Source: DASUFE01 sp036274675
Lineage (GTDB): Bacteria > Pseudomonadota > Gammaproteobacteria > HTCC5015
Assembly: GCA_036274675.1 (NCBI GenBank)
Contig: DASUFE010000058.1
Span: 24,394-88,393, forward strand
DNA: 64,000 nt
Direction: 5' to 3'
Numbering within the stretch: the first letter of the stretch is position 1; the number at the start of each line of letters is the position of its first letter. The notes below the pieces were generated by a model. That model was not told the DNA's origin, searched no databases, and worked only from the letters and a program-made list of their open reading frames with translations. The position numbers and the translations under genes are program-made. Shown one piece after another: positions 1-7,721 of the stretch.

Positions 1-161
1 CCCTTTATCCAATGGAGGACGCATTGCTCGGTCTTCACCCAACCATTCTCAACCGCCGTTTCCATCCCCTGCGAATAGCTGTAGGCGCCGACCGGCAGTG
101 CGGGACTCACCAGCTGCCACAGCCGCAACTGTGACATCAATGCAGAGCGCTCAATGCGCAT
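1..161 (-). CDS. ureF: Urease accessory protein UreF (5' part only, cut by window edge)
   Basis: UreF acts with UreD and UreG to load nickel and CO2 into the urease active site. Only the N-terminus is present; the rest lies before base 1. The translation contains LRLWQLVSPALPVGAYSYSQ, the typical UreF opening, followed by GMETAVENGWV. The start is ambiguous: an ATG at 159-161 overlaps the end of ureE by 11 bases, and a second in-frame ATG at 135-137 gives MSQLRLWQL, closer to many family members. It is the last visible gene of the urease operon; ureG would be expected next, outside the window. Confidence 0.9.
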   Translation of the reverse strand, partial: MRIERSALMSQLRLWQLVSPALPVGAYSYSQGMETAVENGWVKTEQCVLHWIK

Positions 162-624
162 GACCAAGTCCCGCATGCATCGAATGCCCGCCATAGGCTC
201 CGTCAACCGGTTCAAAAGGCGTCTCTTCGGCGAGCACTTCCAGACCGAGCGCGCGCACCATCTCATCGAGCACATGGTCGTGCAGATAACGGCACCAGCC
301 CTGGCCGATCTGCAACGGTACGTGGCGGTTGCCGAGGTGGTAGCAGACGTGCGTCAGCAGCAGCGGCGAGGAACTGGATGCGGTGGAAACCGCTTCGGTC
401 GCGGCCCGGATCTCGATCACGCTGCCATCCTGCGCCTGCAGCAGATCGCCTGCCCGCAGCGCTTTGCCGCGCGGCAGGGATAATGCCGCGGGCAGTCCGT
501 TGTCCAGTTTCACCTTGCAACGGCTTTTCTGACGTTCATGGAACGGCAGCGTAAGCGTGGTCAGGACTTCCACCTTGCCCTGCCCCACCGCAAACAACCG
601 CCTTGTAAAAACCAGTTCTTGCAT
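151..624 (-). CDS. ureE: Urease accessory protein UreE, nickel metallochaperone
   Basis: UreE binds Ni(II) in the cytosol and passes it to the UreD-UreF-UreG-apourease complex. The 157-residue product has the UreE two-domain layout: an N-terminal peptide-binding beta domain and a C-terminal metal-binding domain with CYHLGNRHVPLQ, which includes the conserved His of the dimer-interface nickel site. The tail HSMHAGLGHAH is only mildly His-rich, unlike the long His tail of Klebsiella UreE. I chose the ATG at 622-624 (MQELVFTRRL) because the longer reading runs back into an inverted repeat (640-734). The gene follows ureC on the same strand, separated by that repeat. Confidence 0.93.
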   Translation of the reverse strand: MQELVFTRRLFAVGQGKVEVLTTLTLPFHERQKSRCKVKLDNGLPAALSLPRGKALRAGDLLQAQDGSVIEIRAATEAVSTASSSSPLLLTHVCYHLGNRHVPLQIGQGWCRYLHDHVLDEMVRALGLEVLAEETPFEPVDGAYGGHSMHAGLGHAH

Positions 625-639
625 AAAATTCTTAAGACC

Positions 640-734
640 AACCACAGAGGGCACAAAGTACACGGATAAAAAATCTATAAGATTTCTTATTTCTAAAATT
701 CATACTCTCCGTGCGCTCCGTGTTCTCAGTGGTT
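640..734. repeat. Dispersed inverted repeat, copy A (between ureC and ureE)
   Basis: Left arm AACCACAGAGGGCACAAAGT (from 640, continuing to ACACGGA) pairs imperfectly with the right arm CTCCGTGTTCTCAGTGGTT near 716-734. The centre is AT-rich. Related arms occur at 3178-3289, 34311-34430 and 61391-61495, so this is a multi-copy intergenic element and not a gene-specific structure. It could fold in the ure mRNA between ureC and ureE. Confidence 0.75.
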
Positions 735-740
735 TTATTT

Positions 741-2444
741 TTAAAACAGGAAATACCGTTGTGCCAGTGCCAACACGTCCGCCGGCTCACAAATGAGCAA
801 CTGACCATCGGCGCGTACCTCATAGGTCTGGGAGTCGACCTCCATGTGCGGGGTATAATCGTTCAATACCATATCCCTCTTGGAAATCCTGCGCGTGTTC
901 GCCACCGCCACCAGCCTTTTACTCAGGCCCAACTGCCCACCGATGTCATTCTTGAACGCCGCCTGGGAAACGAAGGTGACGGAAGTAGCGGCGCGCGCGC
1001 CCGCAAAAGCGCCGAACATCGGCCGGTAGTGCACCGGCTGCGGCGTCGGTATCGACGCATTGGGATCTCCCATCGCCGCGGCCGCGATCATGCCGCCTTT
1101 CAATATCAGCGAAGGCTTGACGCCGAAGAAGGCCGGCCGCCACAGCACGAGGTCGGCCAGCTTGCCTTTTTCGACCGAACCGACTTCGTGCGCGATACCG
1201 TGCGTCAATGCCGGATTGATGGTGTATTTGGCGACATAGCGCCTGGCGCGCAGATTGTCGTTGCGCGCGGAATCCCCCGGCAACGCGCCGCGCTGCAGTT
1301 TCATTTTGTGCGCGGTCTGCCAGGTGCGCGTGACAACCTCGCCCACGCGGCCCATCGCCTGGGAATCCGAGGAGATCATCGAAAAGGCGCCAAGATCGTG
1401 CAGAATATCCTCCGCCGCAATGGTCTCGCGGCGGATCCGCGATTCGGCGAAAGCGACGTCCTCGGCAATCTTCGAGTCCAGATGATGGCACACCATCAAC
1501 ATGTCCAGATGCTCGTCGATTGTGTTTACCGTGTATGGCCGTGTCGGATTGGTACTGGAGGGCAGCACGTTCGGCTGCCCGCAAGCCTTGATAATATCCG
1601 GCGCATGGCCGCCACCCGCGCCTTCGGTATGAAAGGTATGAATGACGCGGCCCTTGAACGCCGCCAGGGTATCCTCGACAAAACCGGACTCGTTCAGCGT
1701 ATCGGTGTGAATGGCGACCTGGATATCGCATTCATCGGCAACGCCAAGGCAGTTGTCGATCGCCGCCGGCGTGGTGCCCCAGTCTTCATGCAACTTTAAA
1801 CCCATCGCGCCGGCGGCGATCTGCTCGCGCAACGGCTGCGGCAGGCTCGCGTTCCCCTTGCCCATGAATCCCAGGTTCATCGGGAACGCGTCCGCCGCCT
1901 GCAACATGCGATGCATATTCCAGATTCCCGGGGTGCAGGTCGTCGCGTTGGTGCCGGTCGCCGGCCCCGTACCGCCGCCCAGCATGGTGGTGACGCCCGA
2001 CATCAGTGCGTCCTCGATCTGCTGCGGACAGATGAAATGGATATGCGCGTCGATACCGCCCGCCGTGGCGATCATACCCTCGCCCGCGATCACTTCAGTG
2101 CCCGCGCCCAGCACGATATCGACACCGGGCTGCACGTCAGGGTTGCCGGCCTTGCCGATGGCCGCGATGCGTCCGTGCTTGATGCCGATATCGGCCTTGA
2201 CGATGCCCCAGTGATCCAGGATCAGCGCGTTGGTAATCACGACATCGGCCACTTCGGAATCGTTGCGCTGGCCCTGCCCCATGCCGTCGCGGATAACCTT
2301 GCCGCCCCCGAATTTCACTTCGTCGCCGTAGATCGTGCAATCTTTCTCGACTTCGATAATGAGATCCGTGTCGCCGAGGCGTACGCGGTCGCCGACGGTG
2401 GGGCCGTACATTTCAGCATAGGCACGCTTGCTGATGCTGCTCAT
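741..2444 (-). CDS. ureC: Urease alpha (catalytic) subunit UreC
   Basis: Catalytic subunit of urease, which hydrolyses urea to ammonia and carbamate in the cytosol as (UreABC)3. At 567 residues it has exactly the length of Klebsiella UreC, and the active-site residues fall at the same numbers: nickel ligands H134 and H136 (IDAHIHF), carbamylated lysine K217 (GLKLHED), H246 and H272, D360 (SSDSQAMG), and the mobile-flap C319/H320 (MVCHHLDSKIAEDVAF). All are intact, so the enzyme should be active. It overlaps ureB by 4 bases (ATGA), showing translational coupling. Confidence 0.98.
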   Translation of the reverse strand: MSSISKRAYAEMYGPTVGDRVRLGDTDLIIEVEKDCTIYGDEVKFGGGKVIRDGMGQGQRNDSEVADVVITNALILDHWGIVKADIGIKHGRIAAIGKAGNPDVQPGVDIVLGAGTEVIAGEGMIATAGGIDAHIHFICPQQIEDALMSGVTTMLGGGTGPATGTNATTCTPGIWNMHRMLQAADAFPMNLGFMGKGNASLPQPLREQIAAGAMGLKLHEDWGTTPAAIDNCLGVADECDIQVAIHTDTLNESGFVEDTLAAFKGRVIHTFHTEGAGGGHAPDIIKACGQPNVLPSSTNPTRPYTVNTIDEHLDMLMVCHHLDSKIAEDVAFAESRIRRETIAAEDILHDLGAFSMISSDSQAMGRVGEVVTRTWQTAHKMKLQRGALPGDSARNDNLRARRYVAKYTINPALTHGIAHEVGSVEKGKLADLVLWRPAFFGVKPSLILKGGMIAAAAMGDPNASIPTPQPVHYRPMFGAFAGARAATSVTFVSQAAFKNDIGGQLGLSKRLVAVANTRRISKRDMVLNDYTPHMEVDSQTYEVRADGQLLICEPADVLALAQRYFLF

Positions 2445-2824
2445 TCCAGCGACCCCATGATCTTCGCATTGAAACCGTACACACGGCGTTCGCCCGCGTA
2501 CTCGACCAGTTCCACCTTGCGGGTCTGGCCGGGCTCGAAGCGCACGGCGGTGCCTGCCGGAATATTCAGACGGAATCCCCGGCTTGTCGCACGCTCGAAT
2601 TTCAAGGCGGTGTTCGTTTCATAAAAGTGGTAATGCGAGCCCACCTGGATCGGCCGGTCGCCGCCGTTCGCGACCTGCAACACAACAGTCCTGCGGCCTT
2701 CATTCAATGAAATCTCGCCCTCGTCGACCAGCAGTTCTCCGGGAACGATGGACGGTTCTTTCCGGCGTGGAGCCTTGGCGGCGATTTTTGCGGCGGCCGG
2801 CTTTCTACTTTTGCTTTTTTTCAT
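2441..2824 (-). CDS. ureB: Urease beta subunit UreB with a basic N-terminal extension
   Basis: Structural beta subunit of urease. The family core begins at IVPGELLVDEGEI (around residue 26) and continues with NGGDRPIQVGSHYHFYETN, characteristic of UreB. Stand-alone UreB proteins are usually about 100 residues. This one has 127 because some 25 extra residues, rich in Lys, Arg and Ala (MKKSKSRKPAAAKIAAKAPR), precede the core. No Met lies close to the core start, which supports translation of the extension. Downstream it overlaps ureC by 4 bases; ureA ends 18 bases upstream. Confidence 0.95.
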   Translation of the reverse strand: MKKSKSRKPAAAKIAAKAPRRKEPSIVPGELLVDEGEISLNEGRRTVVLQVANGGDRPIQVGSHYHFYETNTALKFERATSRGFRLNIPAGTAVRFEPGQTRKVELVEYAGERRVYGFNAKIMGSLE

Positions 2825-2842
2825 ATCGTTTTTTCAATCGCT

Positions 2843-3145
2843 TCACACAATGGGGTTATGCACGGTCACCAGCTTGGTGCCGTCAGGAAAGGTCGCTTCC
2901 ACCTGCACTTCGTGAATCATCTCCGGCACGCCCTCCATGACTTCAGCGCGTTTCAGCAAGGTCGTGCCATAATGCATCAGTTCCGCCACGCTCCTGCCGT
3001 CGCGCGCGCCCTCCAGTATGCCGGCGGAAATATAGGCGATGGCCTCGGGATAGTTCAGCCTCAGGCCGCGGCCCTTCCGCCGTTCCGCCAGCAGCGCCGC
3101 GGTGAAAATCAGCAGCTTGTCTTTTTCGCGTGGAGTCAGCTCCAT
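2843..3145 (-). CDS. ureA: Urease gamma subunit UreA
   Basis: Smallest structural urease subunit, 100 residues, the standard length for a separate UreA. It starts MELTPREKDKLLIFTAALLA and contains LNYPEAIAYISAGILEGARD, both family signatures, and ends in VTVHNPIV as usual. Together with UreB and UreC it makes the three-subunit bacterial enzyme. It is the first structural gene after ureD, with an inverted repeat (3178-3289) filling the 145-base gap before it. Confidence 0.97.
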   Translation of the reverse strand: MELTPREKDKLLIFTAALLAERRKGRGLRLNYPEAIAYISAGILEGARDGRSVAELMHYGTTLLKRAEVMEGVPEMIHEVQVEATFPDGTKLVTVHNPIV

Positions 3146-3177
3146 GTCAGCCTCCCGGCTTGCTTGAACAACTGTTT

Positions 3178-3289
3178 TGACGCAGAGACACAGAGACGCT
3201 GAGGAACTTTAAAATTTTCATGAATTTACTCTTTAAATCAGACGTACTTATATTTCCCATCTCTCTGCGTCTTCGCGCCTCTGCGTCAG
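3178..3289. repeat. Dispersed inverted repeat, copy B (between ureD and ureA)
   Basis: Left arm GACGCAGAGACACAGAGACG (from 3179) pairs with the right arm CTGCGTCTTCGCGCCTCTGC and flanks (3260-3289), around an AT-rich centre. The right arm ends two bases short of the ureD stop codon. It is the same element type as copies A, C and D and occupies most of the ureD-ureA gap. Confidence 0.78.
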
Positions 3290-3290
3290 A

Positions 3291-4124
3291 TCAAGTATTC
3301 CAGATTCTGGGCTCGCAGGCGGGATGTCCCGCGAGATGCGGCCGTATGACATGCCACGCCGTGCAAAACACGCGCCGCGCGTGCTCAGCCTGGAATCCCA
3401 GATAACGGCATATCAGCACATCATTGATCAGCGTCGCGCCGAACAGGCCGGGCTCTTCCAGCCGCACTTCCGCGCGTACCCGGTTCAGCAATTCATTGTC
3501 CGCCGGCAGGGCCACCAGCGTGGCGCTGACCGTGCAACCCCGCATGCCCCAGCCCGCCCCCAGCATTTCGGCGCCGCCCTTGAACAGACTGCGCTCGATC
3601 AGTACCGGGCGCTCCGCGCGCCAGATCTCAAGGCGCTGCCGGAAATGGCCTGATGTGAAACTTTCCTGTGCCGCGGGGCGTCCCAGGCAGACGGTTTCCC
3701 AGCCGAGAAAGCGCGCGTCCGGTTCGATTTCGATCCGGCTGCACAACTCGGCGCTGCTGCCGTCAAAAACAATAGTCTCCTGCGGCAGCCATTCCAGCGT
3801 CGCTCCCGTGTTCACTCTGAACCGCTGCCGCCAGGATGCCTGTTTGCCCTCGCAGCGGTAAAACTTGCCGGCCGCGGGAGTGGTGATCAACGCACGTGCT
3901 CGATCGCCCACGGACACCTCCAGCTCCAGGCTGTCACCGCCGGCAACACCGCCCGGCGGATGCAACAGGTAAACGTGACAGGTTCCCGCCGCTTCCGGAT
4001 AAAACGGTTTCTGTATCGTCAGCGGCCCACTGTGACGCCGCTTCGCAATCACGGTTTTATCCGGGCGTTCCTCAAAACCCAGTTCGAGTCTCGCATGCCA
4101 GCCCGTGCCGCGCCGTGCCGGCAT
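3291..4124 (-). CDS. ureD: Urease accessory protein UreD
   Basis: UreD is the scaffold that binds apourease and recruits UreF and UreG for nickel insertion. The family region begins WHARLELGFEERPDKTVIAK and includes GPLTIQKPFYPE and HPPGGVAGGDSLELEV, all typical. I chose the ATG at 4122-4124 (MPARRGTGWHARLEL), giving 277 residues, the usual length. Longer readings (ATG at 4226, TTG at 4250) would overlap the upstream ureJ gene by 75-100 bases and add residues that do not resemble UreD. No strong ribosome-binding site is visible at the chosen start, so the exact start is uncertain. Confidence 0.92.
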   Translation of the reverse strand: MPARRGTGWHARLELGFEERPDKTVIAKRRHSGPLTIQKPFYPEAAGTCHVYLLHPPGGVAGGDSLELEVSVGDRARALITTPAAGKFYRCEGKQASWRQRFRVNTGATLEWLPQETIVFDGSSAELCSRIEIEPDARFLGWETVCLGRPAAQESFTSGHFRQRLEIWRAERPVLIERSLFKGGAEMLGAGWGMRGCTVSATLVALPADNELLNRVRAEVRLEEPGLFGATLINDVLICRYLGFQAEHARRVFCTAWHVIRPHLAGHPACEPRIWNT

Positions 4125-4149
4125 TACGGGCGCGGGCGCGGTAACGGCT

Positions 4150-4719
4150 TCATGCCAGACCAAGTGCGGCCGCTCCTGCCACGGCGATAACCGCCCCTGA
4201 AACACGGACCCAGAGCCTTGCTCCATGGCCTGCACTTGCCAGAGCTGCAACGGTAATCATCAATGCACTCCCGGCAAAAAATCCGACTATGTATGCTGTC
4301 GTATCCGCTCTATTCAAGGCGGCGGGCATCTCGGCAATATGCGCATAGAAATGACATGAAAAAATCATGGTGACAGTTGATGCAACCGCCGATTGCGGTA
4401 ATTGCAGGGATTTGTACAGGAGCAGACCGGTAATGATCAGGGTGCCGGCCAATAGCCATTCAATATCGGTGACCATGCCGCCTGCAGCGATCGCCAGCGC
4501 GATCCCCGCAGCCAGCGCCGAACCATATAAAGGCGGAGACATCCGGGTGAAACGCTGCAGACCAAGCCAAAGACCCATTCCGGCGGCCGCTAAAACATGG
4601 TCAATCGCGGTTATCGGATGCAGCACTCCGCCGATAAAACCCGGCTGCGTCGCATGTACGCCATGACTCCAGGCAACAGGGCTTACAATCACTCCCAATA
4701 CTAAAACCAACAATCGCAT
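4150..4719 (-). CDS. ureJ: HupE/UreJ-family nickel permease
   Basis: Predicted inner-membrane Ni(II) transporter supplying urease. The 189-residue protein has an N-terminal signal-like segment ending WSHGVHA and about six hydrophobic helices. The family's metal signature is present at HPITAIDHVLAA, and a second polar site, SCHFYAHIAEMP, lies in a later helix. It is the first gene of the ure operon. Its start lies about 30 bases downstream of the transcription start predicted for the sigma-54 promoter at 4762-4777. hupE homologues also serve hydrogenases, but the context here is urease. Confidence 0.9.
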   Translation of the reverse strand: MRLLVLVLGVIVSPVAWSHGVHATQPGFIGGVLHPITAIDHVLAAAGMGLWLGLQRFTRMSPPLYGSALAAGIALAIAAGGMVTDIEWLLAGTLIITGLLLYKSLQLPQSAVASTVTMIFSCHFYAHIAEMPAALNRADTTAYIVGFFAGSALMITVAALASAGHGARLWVRVSGAVIAVAGAAALGLA

Positions 4720-4761
4720 CTCAATGTCTCCTCCGCATCTCAGGTATTTGACGGGGAGAAA

Positions 4762-4777
4762 AGCAATGACTATGCCA
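4762..4777 (-). promoter_or_regulatory. Candidate sigma-54 promoter of the urease operon
   Basis: Read on the minus strand the sequence is TGGCATAGTCATTGCT. The invariant -24 GG and -12 GC are present with exactly 10 bases between them, and the TGGCA and TTGCT flanks match the RpoN consensus. Transcription would start near 4750, giving a short leader before ureJ at 4719. Sigma-54 control with NtrC is a known way to tie urease to nitrogen limitation; that it applies here is inference. Confidence 0.6.
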
Positions 4778-4856
4778 CCACGCTCCTTACTGGGGCGGCA
4801 ACGAGATTAGCCTTTAAAACTCAGGGCATTAGCGCAATAATGTGGAGCAGCGACGT

Positions 4857-4923
4857 GATGCGGATTTTATTGGCGCATCATTCCGATGCATGAAGAACGC
4901 AGCGCGCACCAATAGCAGGCGCA
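4857..4923. promoter_or_regulatory. Dyad-symmetric sites, possible enhancer region upstream of ure
   Basis: Two dyads lie 80-150 bases upstream of the sigma-54 promoter: GATGCG and CGCATC separated by 11 bases (4857-4879), and GCGCACCAATAGCAGGCGCA (4904-4923). The latter carries GCACC/GGCGC half-sites reminiscent of NtrC sites, but with a 7-base instead of the usual 5-base spacer. Position and symmetry suggest enhancer sites; the fit to the NtrC consensus is weak. They also sit just upstream of the divergent gene at 4947. Confidence 0.3.
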
Positions 4924-4946
4924 TCAGGATTTTTAACCGGTAAATT

Positions 4947-5321
4947 ATGAAACTCAATCTCGACAGATCTTCGGCGCTATACCTTATTGATAGATTCACG
5001 GCGCATTCGGTAACCGTGGCAAAACAGGAATACCGTCATCACCTGATCCTGACGCCCGAGCGGATTTTCGAGCCGTGGCAGGCTCCCGCCGTGGCGGAGC
5101 TCGCCATCGCGGACTTCGATTGTCTGTCGGACCTGGAACTGGAAGTGGTGCTGCTGGGTACGGGTGAGAGGCAGATATTCCCCCCGCCCCGCCTGCGGGC
5201 TGAATTCGGACGTAACGGCATCGGCTTCGAAGTGATGAACACGGGGGCGGCCTGCCGCACCTTCAATATACTGGCTGGCGAAGGCCGCAAGGTCGCCGCA
5301 GCCTTAATCATTGATCAATGA
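4947..5321 (+). CDS. Mth938-like domain protein (DUF498/NDUFAF3-type)
   Basis: Small single-domain protein of 124 residues. The pattern with LILTPERIFEPWQ near the N-terminus, the central LEVVLLGTGERQIFPPP and the later GIGFEVMNTGAACRTFNILA is that of the Mth938/NDUFAF3 family. Eukaryotic NDUFAF3 is a complex I assembly factor. The role of stand-alone bacterial members is not established, and I do not assign one. The gene is divergent from the urease operon and convergent with the next gene. Confidence 0.85.
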   Translation: MKLNLDRSSALYLIDRFTAHSVTVAKQEYRHHLILTPERIFEPWQAPAVAELAIADFDCLSDLELEVVLLGTGERQIFPPPRLRAEFGRNGIGFEVMNTGAACRTFNILAGEGRKVAAALIIDQ

Positions 5322-5461
5322 ACAACGCTCAGCGAGCACAATTCATTGAATATGGCGGACGCCCGCGAGCGGGACGGTCTTAGCGATGCTGACGCGAAAA
5401 AACCCTTAATTATCCCGCTCCGGTTTTTGTCGGCATCCGGCGAAAGGAGCGACCGGGGCAG

Positions 5462-7426
5462 TTACCAGGATGGATCATGGAAGCGGGTGAACTCGTCCTC
5501 CTGACCGATGGGCAGGCCTCTGCCGCCTTTGGGCTCGACGATAATATCCGGCGGTTTTTGCGGGCCATCCAGCCGCCTGTAATATCCCATCAGGGCGGAA
5601 TCGCCGTAACCCTGGAACATTTTCACTTCGAGCTTATGCGTGCCCTGCGAAATGAATATTTCCGGCAGAATCTCCATGCTTTCCGCCACATTTTCGCGTC
5701 CCATGATCCTCTGCCCGTCCAGAAATACCTCGAAGCCGTCGTCCGTATAGAAGCTGAAACGGTAATTTCCCTCCTTCAGGACTTCCATTTCGGTATCCGC
5801 ATCGATGAAGAACTGCTCATAGTATTCCAGGTTTCCCAGAGTACGGTGCTGGAGGGGCCAGTGCAGGTAAAACTCCAGCACATCGACATCCAGAACTTCC
5901 GAACCCGAGGGGTTACGGGGCTGGTAGAGGCTGGTGACGGGGTCCGCGTTCTGGGTGATCGTCACGCGAATATTTTTGTCGATAAAGACTTTCGCCAGCG
6001 CCTTGTATGTCCAGAATACGCCCGTCAGGACGAGCACTACGGCCCCATAGCTGAGAATAAACTTTCTATGCTTGCTGAAATGCTTGATCGCACTGTACGC
6101 ACCGGCAGCAAACAAAACATACACCGTGTATGAAAAATCGAAGAAATAAGTGTGAGTGACGGTGAACAGATACAGGGAGCCGGCGCAAAGGAAAAAGATA
6201 CTCCCATAAAGCAAGACATCGGCCTTGCTGACATCCTTTTCCCGCAGCGAGATATAGAGCAGGCCCAGAAACACGAACATATAAAATACGATATACCGGT
6301 AAGGATCAAAAAACGTCGCGAAGCCCGGTACCGCGTCCGTTGCCGGAAACAGATTGTCAAAAAACAGGGAAGGATACATCGCAAAATGCTCAAGCCAGAG
6401 ACGCGGATATGCCTTCAGGATCTTCCAGCCTTCTTCATAGAACCGGGCCGAATCATAAATGGGAATATCGGTAACGATAGTGCCGTTTTCAGGATGATGC
6501 GCGACCGACGGCGGCACGAAAACATAGAGCAGCCCGTCGAAGTAGCTGTCGATTCTGTGAGCCTGGGCCTGACCCAGCAGGAAGTTATACCCGGAATGCG
6601 AAGTCAACCCTCTCACCTTGCCGTCCGAGATCCGGTAATTCTCCGCCGCGATGTTGATGATGATGAGAAAGAAGGCGATTGAGAACGCCGCCGCCCGCAG
6701 CACGCGCGGCCACATCAATTTGATGAAGTCGCGGAGGGGCATTTTCTTTACAGACACCCCCGCAAACAGAATATACAGGCCGTACGAGAGGCCCAACAGG
6801 CCGTTCGAAGGCCTGACACCGACCGCGGTCGCCAGCACCAGGCCGCAAATGGCGATACTGTACCTGCCGCGCCAGGCATGCAGCATCCAGAGTGAAATGA
6901 TGATAAGCGGCACGATAAACGGCTCGGTCAGCACAAAGGCGTTGTAATAAAGGCGCGGATAGGACAAGCCGTAAACCGCCGCCAGCGCGAGCGCGGCGAT
7001 TTTGTTGCGGGTGACAGAAAGACCTATGAAATACAACGCCACTATCGCTATCGCCGACAGCACGATGTTCTGCAGCAGAACGAATTCGAGAAAGTACTGG
7101 TTCAGATGGAAGTAATGCAGCCAGGAAAGCTCGACCGACAGAATCCGCGGATAGTAGGGCGCGAACCCGACCCAGTGGTCCACCGCCTTCTCGTCTCCCT
7201 CGTAAATCCGGAAAGGCTTGTTGTAATACCCTCCCATATCGCTGTCGAGGAAGGTGTCGTAGGGCGAATTGAAAACGATCAGGCAGTCCGCGACAATGAA
7301 AATAACCACCATGGCGCCGAGCAGAAAATATTCATTTCTGATCAGCTTTCTTGCCAGTGCCATAAAAGCGTTGGGGCCTGAGGCGGGTATTGATACAGCG
7401 GATTCGTTATTAGAATTGGAAGTCAT
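5462..7426 (-). CDS. GT-C-type membrane glycosyltransferase with C-terminal PA14 domain
   Basis: Predicted polytopic inner-membrane protein of 654 residues. An N-terminal cytosolic stretch is followed by about ten hydrophobic helices. An acidic motif, FLDSDMGGYY (D61, D63), sits in the first periplasmic loop, where GT-C enzymes keep catalytic acids. After the last helix (around residue 490) comes a PA14-like beta module (about 515-625) with YRFSFYTDDGFEVFLDGQR and SQGTHKLEVKMFQGYGD. PA14 folds often bind sugars, so the module may hold the acceptor glycan in the periplasm (inference). The protein is clearly related to the one at 30631-32526: both have PENG near the middle and the DAPGF/DAVPGF segment. 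Sugar specificity cannot be read from sequence. Confidence 0.8.
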   Translation of the reverse strand: MTSNSNNESAVSIPASGPNAFMALARKLIRNEYFLLGAMVVIFIVADCLIVFNSPYDTFLDSDMGGYYNKPFRIYEGDEKAVDHWVGFAPYYPRILSVELSWLHYFHLNQYFLEFVLLQNIVLSAIAIVALYFIGLSVTRNKIAALALAAVYGLSYPRLYYNAFVLTEPFIVPLIIISLWMLHAWRGRYSIAICGLVLATAVGVRPSNGLLGLSYGLYILFAGVSVKKMPLRDFIKLMWPRVLRAAAFSIAFFLIIINIAAENYRISDGKVRGLTSHSGYNFLLGQAQAHRIDSYFDGLLYVFVPPSVAHHPENGTIVTDIPIYDSARFYEEGWKILKAYPRLWLEHFAMYPSLFFDNLFPATDAVPGFATFFDPYRYIVFYMFVFLGLLYISLREKDVSKADVLLYGSIFFLCAGSLYLFTVTHTYFFDFSYTVYVLFAAGAYSAIKHFSKHRKFILSYGAVVLVLTGVFWTYKALAKVFIDKNIRVTITQNADPVTSLYQPRNPSGSEVLDVDVLEFYLHWPLQHRTLGNLEYYEQFFIDADTEMEVLKEGNYRFSFYTDDGFEVFLDGQRIMGRENVAESMEILPEIFISQGTHKLEVKMFQGYGDSALMGYYRRLDGPQKPPDIIVEPKGGRGLPIGQEDEFTRFHDPSW

Positions 7427-7721
7427 GTTTGCAGTTTCACCACAAATTTATGGATTCATCACAATAAGGATGAACGTATAAAAGCGCCGGAAGGTTCCGA
7501 TGCTTCAACCACAATTGCGACAAAGCATATAGCAAAATATGTGCGCCAGCCAAGCCTTTAAACATTGGATGCGCAAAACGGGAGGCCGAAAATTTGTAAA
7601 AATCCCCGGGGAAGCCAGCTAACCAAATTCAGCTTGTTTTTAGACAATACGGGAAGGATCGGAATTATCCGATGAAACGGTCGTCTGGCGCTTTACCGGT
7701 ACAGCACCCGGTAATGCGTGT
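7427..7721. other. Intergenic region in the glycan locus
   Basis: These 295 bases between the aldolase gene and the GT-C/PA14 gene are AT-richer than their surroundings. I see no convincing open frame, terminator or named regulatory motif. A promoter for the downstream gene on the minus strand is likely, but I could not point to one. Confidence 0.4.

Noticed and set aside
711..1799. Open frame of 362 codons on the plus strand
   Set aside because: Antisense shadow of ureC; low-complexity Arg/His-rich translation without recognisable domains.
4904..4923. Canonical NtrC site
   Set aside because: Half-sites resemble GCACC/GGTGC but the spacer is 7 instead of 5 bases; kept only as a low-confidence dyad.
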